DNA of 64,000 nucleotides from Solenopsis invicta (Eukaryota > Arthropoda > Insecta > Hymenoptera > Formicidae). The position numbers were made by a program, and so were the translations under genes. Shown here piece after piece: positions 26,801-38,526 of this stretch. The stretch is from the NCBI RefSeq assembly GCF_016802725.1, contig NC_052672.1, positions 1,518,749 through 1,582,748 on the forward strand, read 5' to 3'. Below the pieces are notes generated by a model, which was given only the letters and a program-made list of their open reading frames with translations, was not told the DNA's origin and ran no database searches. Within the stretch, counting starts at the first letter, position 1, and each line of letters begins with the position of its first letter.

Positions 26801-29800
26801 GCAGATCAACGCTTGTTCGACGGGTATTAACGTAAAACACGTGAGATATCGCATAGATAACGATTCATTTGCAATTCGCGCAGGGGAATACAATAATTTC
26901 GTTTCTGATGAAGATCAGCTATTGTTTGACGCTTTTTAACGTAAAACACGTGAGATACCGCATAGATAACGAAACATTTGCAATTCGCGCTGGGAACTTC
27001 AATAGTTTCGTTTCTGATGCTGATCCACTCTTCTTTGACGCTTTTTGACGTAAAACACGTGAGATATCGCATAGATAACGATTATAACGATTCAATTGCA
27101 ATTTGCGCTAGGAACTTCAATAGTTATGTTTCTGATGCAAATCAACGTTTGTTCGACGTGTTTTAACGTAAAACTCGTGAGATATCGCATAGATAACGAT
27201 TCATTTACAATTCGCGCTGTAAACTTCAATAGTTTCGTTTCTGACGCAGATCCACGCTTGTTCGACGCGTTTTAACGTAAAACACGTGAGATATCGTATA
27301 GATAACGATTCATTTACAATTCGCGCTGTAAACTCCAATAGTTTCGTTTCTGATGCTGATCCACGTTTCTTTGACGCTTTTTGACGTAAAACACGTGAGA
27401 TATCGCATAGATAACGATTCAATTACAATTGGCGCAAGGAACTTCAATAGTTATGTTTCTCATGCAGATCAACGCTTGTACGACGTGTTTTAACGTAAAA
27501 CACGTGAGATATCGCTTAGATAACGATTGATTTTCAATTCGCGCAGGGGAATTCAATAATTTCGTTTCTGACGCAGATCAGCGATTGTTTGACGCTTTTT
27601 ATCGTAAAACACGTGAGATATCGCGTTGATAACGATTCATTTGCAATTCGCGCTGGGAACTTCAATAGTTGTGTTTCTGATGCAAATCAACGCTTGTTCA
27701 CGTGTTTTAACGTAAAAGACGTGAGATATCGAATAGATAATGATTCATTTTCAATTCGCGCTTGGAACTTCAATAGTTATGTTTCTGACGCAGATAAACG
27801 TTTGTTCGTCGTGTTTTAACGTAAAACACGTTAGATATCGCTTAGATAACGATTCATTTTCAATTCGCGCAGGGGAATTCAATAATTTCGTTTCTGAAGC
27901 AGATCAACGATGTTTGACGCTTTTTAACGTAAAACACGTGAGATATCGCATAGATAACAATTCATTAACAATTCGCGCTGTAAACATCAATAGTTATGTT
28001 TCTGATGCAAATCAACGATTGTTCGTAGTGTTTTAACGTGAAACACGTGAGATATCGCATAGATAACGATTCATTTTCAATCCGCGCATGGGAATTCAAT
28101 ATTTTCGTTTCTGATGCAGATCAGCGATTGTTTGACGCTTTTTAACGTAAAACACGTGAGATATCGCATTGATAACGATTCATTTGCAATTCGCCCTGGG
28201 AACTTCAATAGTTATCCTTCTGTTGCAAATCAACGCTTGTTCGTCGTGTTTTAACGTAAAATACGTGAGATATCGCATAGATAACGATTCATTTACAATT
28301 CGCGCTGTAAACTTCAATAGTTTTGTTTCTGATGCTGATACACGCTTGTTTGACGTTTTTTCACGTAAAAAACGTGAGATATCGCATAGATAACAATTCA
28401 ATTGCAATTTGCGCTAGGAACTTCAATAGTTATGTTTCTGATTCATATCAACGTTTGTTCGACGTGTTTTAACGTAAAACACGTGAGATATCACCTAGAT
28501 GACGATTCATTTTCAATTCGCGCAGGAGAATTCAATAACTTCCTTTCTGATGCAGATTTACGCTGATTTGACGCTTTTTAAGGTAAAACAAGTGAGATAC
28601 CGCATAGATAACGATTCATTTGCAATTCGCGCTGGGAACTTCAATAGTTATGTTTCTGATGCAGATCAACGCTTGTTCGACGTGTTTTAACGTAAAACTC
28701 GCGAAATATCGCATAGAAAACGATTCATTTGCAATTCGCGCTGGGAACTTCAATAGTTATGTTTCTAACGCAGATCAACGCTTCTTCGACGTGTTTTAAC
28801 GTAAAACACGTGAGATATCGCATAGATAACGATTCATTTGCAATTCGCGCAAGGGAATTCAATAAATTCATTTCTGATGCAGATCAACGCATGTTTTACG
28901 CTTTTTAACGTAATACACGTGAGATATCGCATAGATAACGATTCATTTGCAATTCGCGCTGGGAACTACAATAGTTATGTTTCTGATGCAGATCAACGCT
29001 TGTTCGACGTGTTTTAACGTAAAACACGTGAGATATCGCATAGATAAAGATTCATTGGCAATTCGCGCTCGGAACTTCAATAGCTATGTTTCTGAAGCAG
29101 ATCAACGCGGGTTCTACGTGTTTTAACGTGAAACACGTGAGATAAAGCATAGATAACGATTCATTTGCAATTCGCGCTGGGAACTTCAATAGTTATGTTT
29201 CTGATGCAAATCAACGCTTATTCGTCGTGTTTTAACGTAAAACACGTGAGATATCGCATAGATAACGATTCAATTGCAATTTGCGCTAGGAACTTCAATA
29301 GTTATGTTTCTGATTCAGATCAACGCTTGTTCGTCTTATTTTAACGTAAAACACGTGAGATATCGCTTAGATAACGATTCTTTTGCAATTCGCGCAGGGG
29401 AATGCAATAATTTCATTTCTGATGCAGAACAACGCTTGTTTGACGCTTTTTAACGTAATAAACGTGAGATATCGCATAGATAACGATTCATTTGCAATTC
29501 GCGCTGGGAACTACAATAGTTATGTTTCTGATGCAGATCAACGCTTGTTCGACGTGTTTTAACGTAAAACACGTGAAATATCGCATAGATAATGATTCAT
29601 TTGCAATTCGCGCTGGGAACTTCAATAGTTATGTTTCTGAAGCAGATCAACGTTTGTTCGACGTGTTTTAATGTAAAACACGTGAGATATCGCATAGATA
29701 ACGATTCATTTGCAATTCGCGCTGGGAACTACTATAGTTATCTTTCTGCATATCAACGCTTGTTCGACGTGTTTTAACGTAAAACACGTGAGATATTGCG

Positions 29801-31900
29801 TAGATAACGACTCCTTTGCAATACGCGCTGTAAATTTCAATAGCTTCTATTCTGATGCACATCCACAATTGTTTGACGCTTTTTAACGTAAAACACGTGA
29901 GATATCGCATTGATAACGATTCATTTGCAATTCGCGCTGGGAACTTCAATAGTTATGTTTCTGACGCAGATCAACGCTTGTTCGACGTGTTTTAACGTAA
30001 AACACGTGAGTAATCTCATAGTTAATGATTCATTTGTAATTCGCGCAGGGAACTTCAATATCTATGTTTCTGATGCAGATCAACGCATGTTTGACGCTTA
30101 TTAACGTAAAACACGTGAGATATCGCATAAATAACGATTCATTTGCAATTCGGGATGGGAAATTTAATAGTTATGTTTCTGATGCAGATCAAAGCTTGTT
30201 TGACGCTTTTTAACGTAAAACACGTGAGATATTGCATAGATAACATTCGTTTGCAATTCGCGCTGGAAACTACAATAGTTTCGTTTCTGATGCAGATCCA
30301 CACTTGTTTGACGCTTTTTAAAGTAAAACACGTGAGATATCGCATAGATAACGATTTATCTGCAATTCGCGCAGGTAACTTCAAAAGTTTCGTTAATGAT
30401 GCAGATCAACGCATGTTTGACGCTTTTTAACGTAAAACACGTGAGATATCGCACATATAACCATTCCTTTGCAATTCGTGCTGGAAACTACAATAGTTTC
30501 GTTTCAGCTGCATATCCACGCTTGTTTGACGCTTTTAAACGTAAAACACGTGTGATATCGCGTAGATAACGATTCATATGCAATTCGCTATGGGAACTTC
30601 AATAGTTTCGTTTCGAATGTTGATCAACGCTTGTTTGACACTTTTTAACGTAAAACAAGTGAGATATCGTATAGATAACGACTCATTTGCAATTTGCGCT
30701 GGGGCCTACAATAGTTATGTTTCTGATGCAGATCAACGCTTTTTCGACGTGTTTTAAAGTAAAACACGTGAGATATCGCATAGATAACGATTAATTTGCA
30801 ATACGCGCTAGGAACTTCAATAGTTATGTTTCTGATGCAGATTAACGATTGTTCTACGTGTTCTAACGTAAAACACGTGAGATTTCGCATAGATAACGAT
30901 TCATTTGCAATTTGCGCTGGAAAATTCAATAGTTATTTTTTTGACGCAAATCGTCCCTCGTTCAACGTGTTTTAACGTAAAACACGTGAGATAGTGCCTA
31001 GATAACGATTTATTTGCATTTCGCGCAGGGTTCTTCAATAGATACGTTTCTGATTCAGATCAACGCTTGTTTGACGCTTTTTAACGTAAAATACGTGAGA
31101 TATCGCATAGACAACAATTCTTTTGCGCTGGGAACTTCAATAGATTCGTTTCTGATGCAGATTAACGCTTCTTCGACGTGTTTTAACGTGAAACACGTGA
31201 GATATCGTATAGATAATGGTTCATTTGCCATTCGCGCTGGGGAACTCCAATAGTTTCGTTTCTGATGCAGATCCACGCTTGTTTGACGCTTTTTAACGTA
31301 GAACATGTGAGATATCGCATAGATAACGATTCGTTTGCAATTCGCGCTGGAAATTATAATAATTTCGTTCCTGATGCACATTCATGCATGTTTGACGCTT
31401 TTTAACGTAAAACACGTGAGGTATCGCGTACATAACAATTCATTTGCCATTCTCGCTGTGAACTTCAATAATTATGTTTCTGATGGTGATCAACGCATGT
31501 TCGACGTGTTTTAACGTAAAGCACGTGAGATATCGCATTGATAACGATTCATTTGCAATTTGCGATGGGAACTTCAATAGATTCGTTTCTGATGCAGATC
31601 AAGGCTTGTTTGACGCTTTTTAACGGAAAACACGTGAGATATTGCATAGATTACGATTCATTTGCAATTCGCGCTGTAAACTTCAATAGTTTCGTTTCTG
31701 ATGCAGATCCGCGCTTGTTTGTCGCTTTTTAACGTAAACACGTGAGATATGGCATCGATAACGAATCATTTGCAATTAGCGTTGGAAAATTCAACTGTTA
31801 TGTTTCTGATGCAGATTAACGCTTCTTCGACGTGTTTTAACGTGAAACACGTGAGATGTAGCATAGATTACGATTCATTTGCAAATAGCGGTGGGTATTT
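23900..31900. repeat. 109-bp satellite, diverged alternating-dimer zone
   Basis: The same 109-bp monomer continues without a break, but monomers now alternate mostly between a GACGTGTTTTAACG class and a GACGCTTTTTAACG class (for example 24,180, 24,420, 24,530, 24,640, 24,750), giving a roughly 218-bp dimer. Private point changes are much denser and few long exact blocks remain; one pair is about 25,970-26,400 against about 30,000-30,420, sharing GAGTAATCTCATAGTTAATG. Small internal duplications occur, such as a doubled GTGTTTTAACGT near 24,304-24,325 and a doubled TAACGATTA near 27,075-27,095. No gene or transposon is visible. Confidence 0.9.
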
Positions 31901-32660
31901 CATTAGTTGAGTTTTAGATGTAGATCAATGCTTGTTTGACGCTTATTAACGTATAACACCTGAGATATCGCATAAATAATTTTTCGTTTGCAATTCGCGC
32001 TGGAAACTTCAATAGTCTTCTTTCTGACGCATATTCACGTTCGTTCGATGGTTTTTGACGTAAAACGCGTAATATATCCCATGGATAACGATTCATTTGC
32101 AATTCGTGCTGGAAACATAAATTGTTTTTTTTTAATGCAGATCAATGGTTGTTTGACGGTTTCTATCGTAAAACGCCTGAGATATCGCATAGTTAACGTT
32201 TCATTTGTGTAGCGCACTATAGAATGACTATAATTCTGTTTCTATTGCAGATCAACGCTTGTTCGACGCGTTTTAACGTATAACACGTGAGATATCGCGT
32301 AGATAACGTTTCATTTTTTATTCGCGCTTCGCACTCCAATGGTTTTGTTTCTGATGCAGATGAACGCTCGTTTAATGGTTTTTAACGTAAAACGCGGGAG
32401 ATATCGCAAAGATAACGTATCATTTGTATAACGCGCTGAAGAACGACAATAGTTTCGTTTCTAATGCAGATCAACGCTTGTTTCCAACGTTTTAACGTAA
32501 AACACGTCAGATATCGCATAGATAACGTTTCATTCGTCTAACGCGCTGAGTAACGACAATAGTTTCGTTTCTAATGCGGATCAACGCTTGATCGACGCGT
32601 TTTAACGTAATCCGCTTGAGATATGCAAAAGATAACGTTTTATTTGTCTACTGCGCTGTT
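31900..32660. repeat. Decayed edge monomers of the 109-bp satellite
   Basis: The last seven or so monomers are strongly diverged. The usual TTGCAATTCGCGCTGGGAACTTC segment becomes a different subfamily, CATTTGTCTAACGCGCTGAGTAACGAC or close to it, from about 32,200. The CACGTG site is lost in several (CACCTGAG, CACGTCAG, CGCGGGAG). The array ends in GCGCTGTT at 32,660, and GC-rich minisatellite sequence begins on the next base. Confidence 0.85.
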
Positions 32661-33852
32661 GGATGTAACACCCGCTACCGGAGGTAACGCCCGTGCAAAA
32701 TAACACAGCGCGACTTGATTTTGTTGTAGACCATGCAATTTGGCCTTTCGGAAGTGACGCCCGCTATCGGAGGTGACACCCATGCGAAGCAACACGACGC
32801 CATTGTACTATATGGTAGAGTGTGCAATTCGGTCCGCCGAAAGTGACACCCGCTTCCGGAGGTGACGCCCGTGTGAAAGCCACACCCCGTGACTCGACCT
32901 TACGATAGAGAGTCCATTTCTGCCTGCCGGATGGAACGACCGCTCCAAGAGGCGACGCCCTTACCCGTAGGAAACGCCCGTTCTCGGAAGTGACGCAAGT
33001 GCGACAGCAACACGCTGCAAACCGACTTTACGGTAGAGAGTACGTTTGGTCCCCTCGGAGGTGACGCCCGCTACAGAAGTTGACGCCGTGGAAAAGCAAC
33101 ACGACGCGAATCGACTTTACGACAGAGAACGCAATTCGGCCTGCCAAAGGTGACGCTCACTACAGGAAGTGATGCCCACACCCGGAGGTGACTCACGTTC
33201 TGGGAGGTGAAGCCCATGCGAAAGCAACACGCCGCTACTCGACTTTACCGTAGAGAGTGCAATTCGGTGCACCGAAGGTGACGCCCTCTCGCCGTGGTGG
33301 CGCACGCACACTGAAGTGGCGCCCGTTCCCGGAGGTGACGCCTGTGCGAAAGCAACACGCCGCCAATTAACTTTACGGCTGAGTGTGCGATTCGGCCCGC
33401 CGGAGTTTAAGCCCGCTACCGGAAGTTACTCCCGTGCGAAAGCAACACGCCGCGATTTGTCTGTATGGTAGAGAGTGCGATTAGGCCCGCCGGAGGTGAC
33501 GCCCGCACACGGAGATAACGCCAGTTTCCGGAGGTAATGCCCGTTCCCGGAAGTGACGCCTGTTCCCGGAGGTAACGCCCGTGCGATAGCAACACACCGT
33601 CAATTGACTTTACGGTAGAGTGTCCGATTCGGCCCGCCAGACTTTACGCCCGCTACCGGAAGTGACGCCCGTGCAAAAACTCCACGACACGACTTGTCTT
33701 CACCGTAGAGAATGCGATTTGGCCCGCCGGAGGTGACCCTTGATCCCGGAAGTGACGCCGTTATCCGGAGGAAACGCCCGTTCCCGGAGGTGACGCACGT
33801 GTGAAAGCAACATGCCGCGACTCGACCTTACGGTAGGGAGTTCGATTAGGCC
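32661..33852. repeat. GC-rich composite minisatellite, left part
   Basis: Tandem units built from two modules: a 19-bp module of the type GGAGGTGACGCCCGTTCCC in one to several copies, and a roughly 58-bp module containing AAGCAACACGCCGCGACTCG, CTTTACGGTAGAGAGTGCGA and TTCGGCCCGCC. Units therefore vary in length, mostly about 90-170 bp. The first unit abuts the 109-bp satellite at 32,661. The last is cut by the LTR element at 33,853. No conserved reading frame: the 19-bp module shifts frame with every copy. Confidence 0.92.
33849..33852. repeat. Target-site duplication GGCC, left
   Basis: GGCC lies directly before the left LTR and recurs directly after the right LTR at 38,740-38,743. Four bases is a usual duplication length for Ty3/gypsy integrases. 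It shows the element jumped into the minisatellite and that both ends are intact. Confidence 0.85.
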
Positions 33853-34124
33853 TATGGAGATTCTCTCCACCAATGACAAGCGTTGGACAAAAACCCAGTG
33901 ACGTAATGGCGCAATCATCGCGCTTACGAACTGACTTCCCCTTTCGGGTTGAGTATAGAACGTACCGTCATCTTTTGTACACTTTGTCATTGTATGCGGT
34001 TGAAAAAGCTGTAATAATAAACGTATATTTTTAATCGCTGTGTGTCATTGTCATCCTATGCCATAGTAGTGGGACCAGGCATATATTCGCGGTTACAACC
34101 CACGCGACAACCAGACATCCCACA
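33853..34124 (+). repeat. Left LTR of the CsRn1-like element (272 bp)
   Basis: Begins TATGGAGATTCTC (the right copy begins TGTAGAGATTCTC) and ends CATCCCACA. It carries AATAAA at about 34,016-34,021, a plausible polyadenylation signal, and GACGTAATGGCG near its start. The boundary is fixed by alignment to the right LTR and by the GGCC duplication. Confidence 0.9.
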
Positions 34125-34125
34125 T

Positions 34126-34136
34126 TGGTGACCCCG
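34126..34136 (+). other. Primer binding site, tRNA-Trp type
   Basis: TGGTGACCCCG begins two bases after the LTR end. It is complementary to a 3' end CGGGGTCACCA, as in tRNA-Trp. Use of tRNA-Trp as primer is recalled as a trait of the CsRn1 clade. Confidence 0.8.
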
Positions 34137-34187
34137 CCGAGCAAAAAAAATCACGCCGGTAACATAACCACACGCACGCCGTCCACG

Positions 34188-34990
34188 ATGACAACCAACG
34201 ACATCGGCTCGCAGGAATTCTCACACATCAGCATTCGTCCTCCAAAGTTTACCAAGGACAAGACGCTAATCTGGTTCATACAAATGGAAGCGCAATTCGC
34301 GACAAACGGAATCACACAGGACCTCACAAAATCACGCGTTGCAATCCGTCGACGCGGACGTCATATCTGAGGTGAGTGAACTTGTTACAAATCTGCCGGC
34401 AAACGAAAAATACGAAACGCTTAAGACTCGTATCCTGGCCGAGTTTCAAGACAGCGAAGAAAAACGCCTAAAAACGCTGAACCAAACCGTATTTGGCGAT
34501 CAACGTCCCTCACGTCTGCTGCGTCATATGAAAGACCTCGCAGAAAACAGAATGTCTGACGGTTTACTCAAATCCCTCTAGTTGCAACGTCTGCCAATAA
34601 ATATGCAGACTGTCCTCTCGGCCAGCGGATATACCTTAACATTGAACAGGCTAACCGCAATGGCAGACAAGATTTATGATATAACAGCACCCAGCTCATC
34701 TGTTTTGCAGGTTGCCGAAGCAACCGCTAGCACCTCGTCGCAAGAAGGCGAAATTGTCAAAAAGCTTGACCAACTCTTATTCAGAAGGCAAAGATCAAGC
34801 CCACATCGCCGAGGAAGATCACGTTCCGGATCACGCTCAAGATCATCCTCAACTAACACGAAATACTGCTGGTATCACAGATGTTTTGGCCGGGACGCCA
34901 AAAAGCACCATGCAGCTGGGACAACAAGAAGGACGACAAGAAAAAGCAAGAAAAAAACTAATGCCCGGGGTGTCAGCGGCGAAGAGCACC
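34188..34990 (+). pseudogene. gag: gag of the CsRn1-like element, broken
   Basis: Encodes the structural polyprotein of the element. The start is the ATG at 34,188 (MTTNDIGSQEFSHISIRPPK), in the leader after the primer site. Reading is lost by a frameshift near 34,340 and resumes in another frame (ADVISEVSELVTNLPANEKY, then LKTRILAEFQDSEEKRLKTL), the usual core of this Gag family. An in-frame TAG at 34,579-34,581 falls where the family has Trp before LQRLP. An Arg/Ser-rich stretch (SSPHRRGRSRSGSRSRSSS) precedes a knuckle starting CWYHRCFG at about 34,867; its third ligand is not Cys (KKHH), so the CHCC knuckle is damaged. The frame then shifts again into protease. Confidence 0.82.
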
Positions 34991-35300
34991 CCAAACTCTG
35001 TTGTACGCTGTTTATTTGTCACCGATCGTCTCTCACGATGTGATTTCTTCGTCGATACCGGAGCGGACGTTTCTGTTTTTCCTGTTACACATAAAAACAG
35101 TCGCAGTAAGTCAAAACTTACGCTCTGCGCAGCCAATAGCACGCCCATTGCAACATTTGGTCAAAAGCTTCTGCAATTAGATTTTGGACTGCGGCGTAGT
35201 TTCCAATAGCCGTTCTACCTCGCAGAGGTGAGCAAACCCATTTTGGGCACAGATATTTTATCACATTTTAATCTTTTAGTAGATCTCCGCCGAAGAAGGC
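34991..35300 (+). pseudogene. Aspartic protease of the CsRn1-like element
   Basis: Retroviral-type aspartic protease that would cleave Gag-Pol. The active site FFVDTGADVSVFP is intact, with the catalytic Asp codon at 35,054. The C-terminal part KPILGTDILSHFNLLVDL follows at about 35,234. Between them an in-frame TAG at 35,207-35,209 ends the frame. The stretch lies one frame away from the preceding gag frame, so either a frameshift mutation or a programmed shift separates them; with so many other lesions I favour mutation. Confidence 0.8.
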
Positions 35301-35389
35301 TGATTGATGGCAACACAAGTTTAAAGATTTCTGGTCAGTTAAACAGCATCTCCGTTTTACAAGTACATTATCTCAAATTTGTTACTGTT

Positions 35390-36290
35390 TACAGTGATTT
35401 GCTCAACAAGTTTCCAGAGTTCACTCGAAGCTCAATTGCGCCTAAAAACGCACATCATGAAATATCTCATGCAATAATCACTCAAGGTCAGCCGATAGCT
35501 GCCAAGGCCCGTCGTCTCGCATCCGAGAAGCTGAAGGCAATTAAGCTCGAGTTTGAGTTTATGTTGCAACAAGGCCTATGTCGCCCTTCAAAGAGTTGTT
35601 GGGCCAGTCCACTCCATCTGGTCCCGAAGAAAAATGGTGATTGAAGGCCATGCGGTAACTACCGCAACCTCAATGCAATAACGGAACCGGACCGCTACCC
35701 AATCCCATTCCTGCAAAACTGCGTTCAATGTCTACATGGAGCAACAGTGTTTTCAACAATTAACCTCATCCGTGCCTACCAACAAATTCAGAAGGCACAA
35801 AAGAGAACATTCCCAAAACAGCTATTATAAACTCCATTTGGGTTATACGAGTTCCTTTTTATGACTTTCGGCTTGCGTAATGCAGCCCAAACCTTCCAAA
35901 GGTTTATGGATAAAGTCGTCCGAGGACTCGATTTTTGTTACGTCTACTTAGACGATATTATCGTGGCGTCTAAAACGGCAAAAGAACACCGCGAGCATCT
36001 CAAAAGTTACTTTAACGTCTGCAAAAATTTGGCGTCACCATTAACACTGCCAAATGTGTCTTGGGAGAATCTGAAGTTTTGTTCCTTGGACATCATATCT
36101 CAGCGAAGGGGCTCGCACCCTTACCGCAGAAGGTAGAAGCCATCACCAACTTTCCCGAACCTCAGGATGTAAAAGGGCTACGCCGTTTTCTAGGTATGAT
36201 TAATTATTATCACCGCTTCTTACCTAACTTTGCGAGTACTCAAGCTCCCTTACAGGAGGTGCTCAAAGGCCAGAAAAAAGGTAGCCAAGC
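35390..36290 (+). pseudogene. Reverse transcriptase of the CsRn1-like element, catalytic residue lost
   Basis: Recognisable RT: HEISHAIITQGQPIAAKARRL, WASPLHLVPKKNGD, then YRNLNAITEPDRYPIPFLQN, the fingers and palm of a Ty3/gypsy enzyme. Motif A reads TINLIRAYQQI, with Asn (35,762-35,764) where the metal-binding Asp belongs. The second site YVYLDDIIVAS is intact, Asp-Asp at 35,951-35,956. TGA at 35,642-35,644 interrupts where Trp is expected after KKNGD. A further stop precedes TPFGLYEF at about 35,830, and a frameshift near 36,060 moves the thumb (LFLGHHISAKGLAPLPQKVE) to a new frame. Confidence 0.88.
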
Positions 36291-36760
36291 TCTTGTCGAG
36301 TGGTCACCGGAAAGGAAGGCCACTTTCAAAAAGCTTAAAAAGGAACTAGCTAACGCTACACTTCTTGCGTTCCCAGATCCTTCCGCACAGTTCGCTGTTC
36401 AAACCGACGCATTCGATTCCGCAGTTGGCGCTGTTTTGCAGCAATGTCAAAGCCAAGAGTGGCGTCCACTAAGTTTCTTCTCTCGAAGGCTCACCCCAGC
36501 ACAACGCAACTATATCGCGTATGATCGGCGATCTACGCTGCAATCAAGCATTTTCGCTTTATGCTGGTGGGAAAAGAATTTTTCGTGATCACTGATCAAG
36601 CCCCTCATGTTTGCCTTCTCGCAGAAGTTGGACCGCGCTTCACCCAGACAGTACCATCAATTAACTTATATATCAGAGTTCACAACAGACATTCATCATG
36701 TTCCTGGTAAAGAGAATGCAGTCGCGGACGCTCTATCCAGAGTGGACTCCGTAATAATGC
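36291..36760 (+). pseudogene. RNase H of the CsRn1-like element, frameshifted
   Basis: Follows the RT thumb in the same frame: WSPERKATFKKLKKELANAT, then FAVQTDAFDSAVGAVLQQ with the first catalytic Asp, and LSFFSRRLTPAQRNYIAYDR. The frame breaks right after this, before the Glu-containing helix, and stops at about 36,588. The last part, around the TDQ-type segment and HHVPGKENAVADALSRVD (36,690-36,750), is in a different frame. Confidence 0.82.
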
Positions 36761-38059
36761 CAGTCATCGACACTGAAGAATTGGCACAGCAACAAGCGAC
36801 AGACGAACTTCAACGGGAGTTGAAATCCCCCTCATCCAGCCTTAGGCTGCAAAAGTTCCTACTTCCTGAAACTAATTCGACTCTACACTGTGATTGCTCT
36901 CAGGATAGTGTCCGTCTATTTGTTCCAGTCACGCTCCGTCGTGGCATTTTCGACATGGTGCACGGAATGTCGCACTCTAGTGGAAAAGCCACTAGACGAC
37001 AAATCGCTCAAAAATTCGTTTGGACGAATATGAATAAAGACATAGCAACATGGGCCAAGTCCTGTCTCCATTGTCAACGATCAAAGATTACTAAACAAAA
37101 CCAGTTGGTTCCAGAAAAACTTCCAGTTCCGGACGCTCGTTTCGACCACGTTCATTTGGACTTAATCGAACCACTCCCATTATCACGAGGATTCAGATAT
37201 TGCCTGACACCAATCGACCGTTTCTCTAGGTGGCCCCTAGGTAGTGCCGTTAGCCGACGTCACAGCAGACACCGTAACTAAAGCCTTTTTTGTAGCATGG
37301 GTTTCTCGTTTCGTTTCGCCCAAAGTCATTACAACCGACCAGGGTTTACAGTTTGAATCGAAATTGTTCGAAGCATGAACGAAACTCATATGTACCAAAC
37401 TCAATAAAACTACCACTTACCATCCGGAATCAAACGGACTCATCGAACGCTGGCACCGGTCCCTGAAGACAGCAATTATGTGCCAGTCAAAAGCGGAGTG
37501 GGTCGACGCATAGCCCGTGGTGCTCATTGGTCTCCGCACCTGCTATAAGGAAGATATTCGCGCATCAACAGCTGAACTCCTGTATGGAAAGACACTTAGG
37601 ATTCCAGGAGAGTTTTCCGATCTTGAAGATATGCCCAACGACCCGCAACCGTTTGTGGAGCCGTTCCGTAGGCTCATGCAGCAAATCAAACTAATACCCG
37701 CAGCACATCACATACGCAGCAAACCATTCGTATTTAAAGATTTGTACACCAGTACGCATGTCTTCCTGAGAGAGGATGCAATTAGACGTCTACTGGAGCA
37801 ACCTTATACAGGCCTTCATCGCATAATCAAAAGGATCTCTGATCGAATTTTCACAGTGGATGTCGACGGAAAAATACTCAATATTTCGGTGGACCACCTA
37901 AAACCGGCTTACACCAAAACTCAGCAAGAAGAGCACACTACTCCAGTTAGTGAACCTTCCTCAGTGCAACCGTCAACAGAACCACCTTCAGCACGAAAGA
38001 CTCATTTGATCCTAAAAACGTATTTTAGTGCAACGCATTTAAGAAAAAAGAGACTGTAA
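36761..38059 (+). pseudogene. Integrase of the CsRn1-like element, broken
   Basis: Integrase with the N-terminal zinc motif (HGMSHSSGK ... CLHCQRSK, His-His-Cys-Cys), then the catalytic core starting FDHVHLDLIEPLP and PIDRFSRWP. A frameshift follows near 37,235. The second catalytic Asp (TTDQG, about 37,335) and the Glu region (HPESNGLIERW, about 37,425) lie in other frames, with TGA near 37,376 and TAG at 37,511-37,513. The C-terminal domain is open from 37,517: LIGLRTCYKEDIRASTAEL, then a basic tail typical of CsRn1/Kabuki elements (ISVDHLKPAYTKTQQEEHTT), ending TAA at 38,057-38,059. Confidence 0.86.
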
Positions 38060-38154
38060 GTTTTTCAAAAGCCAATCAATTCCAAAGAAATAAGTTTCTA
38101 CATAGAATTAAATATTCTTGTATTTTAACTTGTTCTCACTTTTTTTCTTTTTAT

Positions 38155-38526
38155 TATTTTATCTCAAATCATATTCTATATTTTTCTTAATTTTATCTTT
38201 TGTTCTCTGGGTTATATTTTACATAATATTTCATGTTACTATCCAATTTTCTTATAGTAGTATTAAATCGCGGGGGGGAGTATTGTAGAGATTCTCTCCA
38301 CCAATGACAAGCGCTGGACAAACCCAGTGACGTAATGGCGTATTTTATCTCAAATCATATTCTATATTTTTCTTAATTTTATCTTTTGTTCTCTGGGTTA
38401 TATTTTACATAATATTTTATGTTACTATCCAATTTTCTTATAGTAGTATTAAATCGCGGGGGGGAGTATTGTAGAGATTCTCTCCACCAATGACAAGCGC
38501 TGGACAAACCCAGTGACGTAATGGCG
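38155..38526 (+). repeat. 186-bp tandem duplication containing PPT and an LTR stub
   Basis: Bases 38,155-38,340 are repeated at 38,341-38,526 with almost no change (CATAATATTTCATG versus CATAATATTTTATG). Each copy spans the 3' untranslated part, the purine tract GGGGGGGAG and the first 57 bases of the LTR. The element therefore shows a partial LTR at 38,284-38,340 and then a second purine tract and the full right LTR. Near identity shows the duplication is younger than the LTR divergence. Confidence 0.92.
38458..38469 (+). other. Polypurine tract before the right LTR
   Basis: GGGGGGGAGTAT directly precedes the right LTR. The same tract stands at about 38,273-38,283 before the partial LTR. 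It would prime plus-strand synthesis. Confidence 0.7.

Noticed and set aside
1..32660. CRISPR array
   Set aside because: Repeats are contiguous 109-bp monomers with no unique spacers, no cas genes, and the context is eukaryotic.
1..32660. CENP-B box in the satellite monomer
   Set aside because: TTCGTTTCTGATGC resembles the first bases of the box but the rest does not match, so no claim is made.
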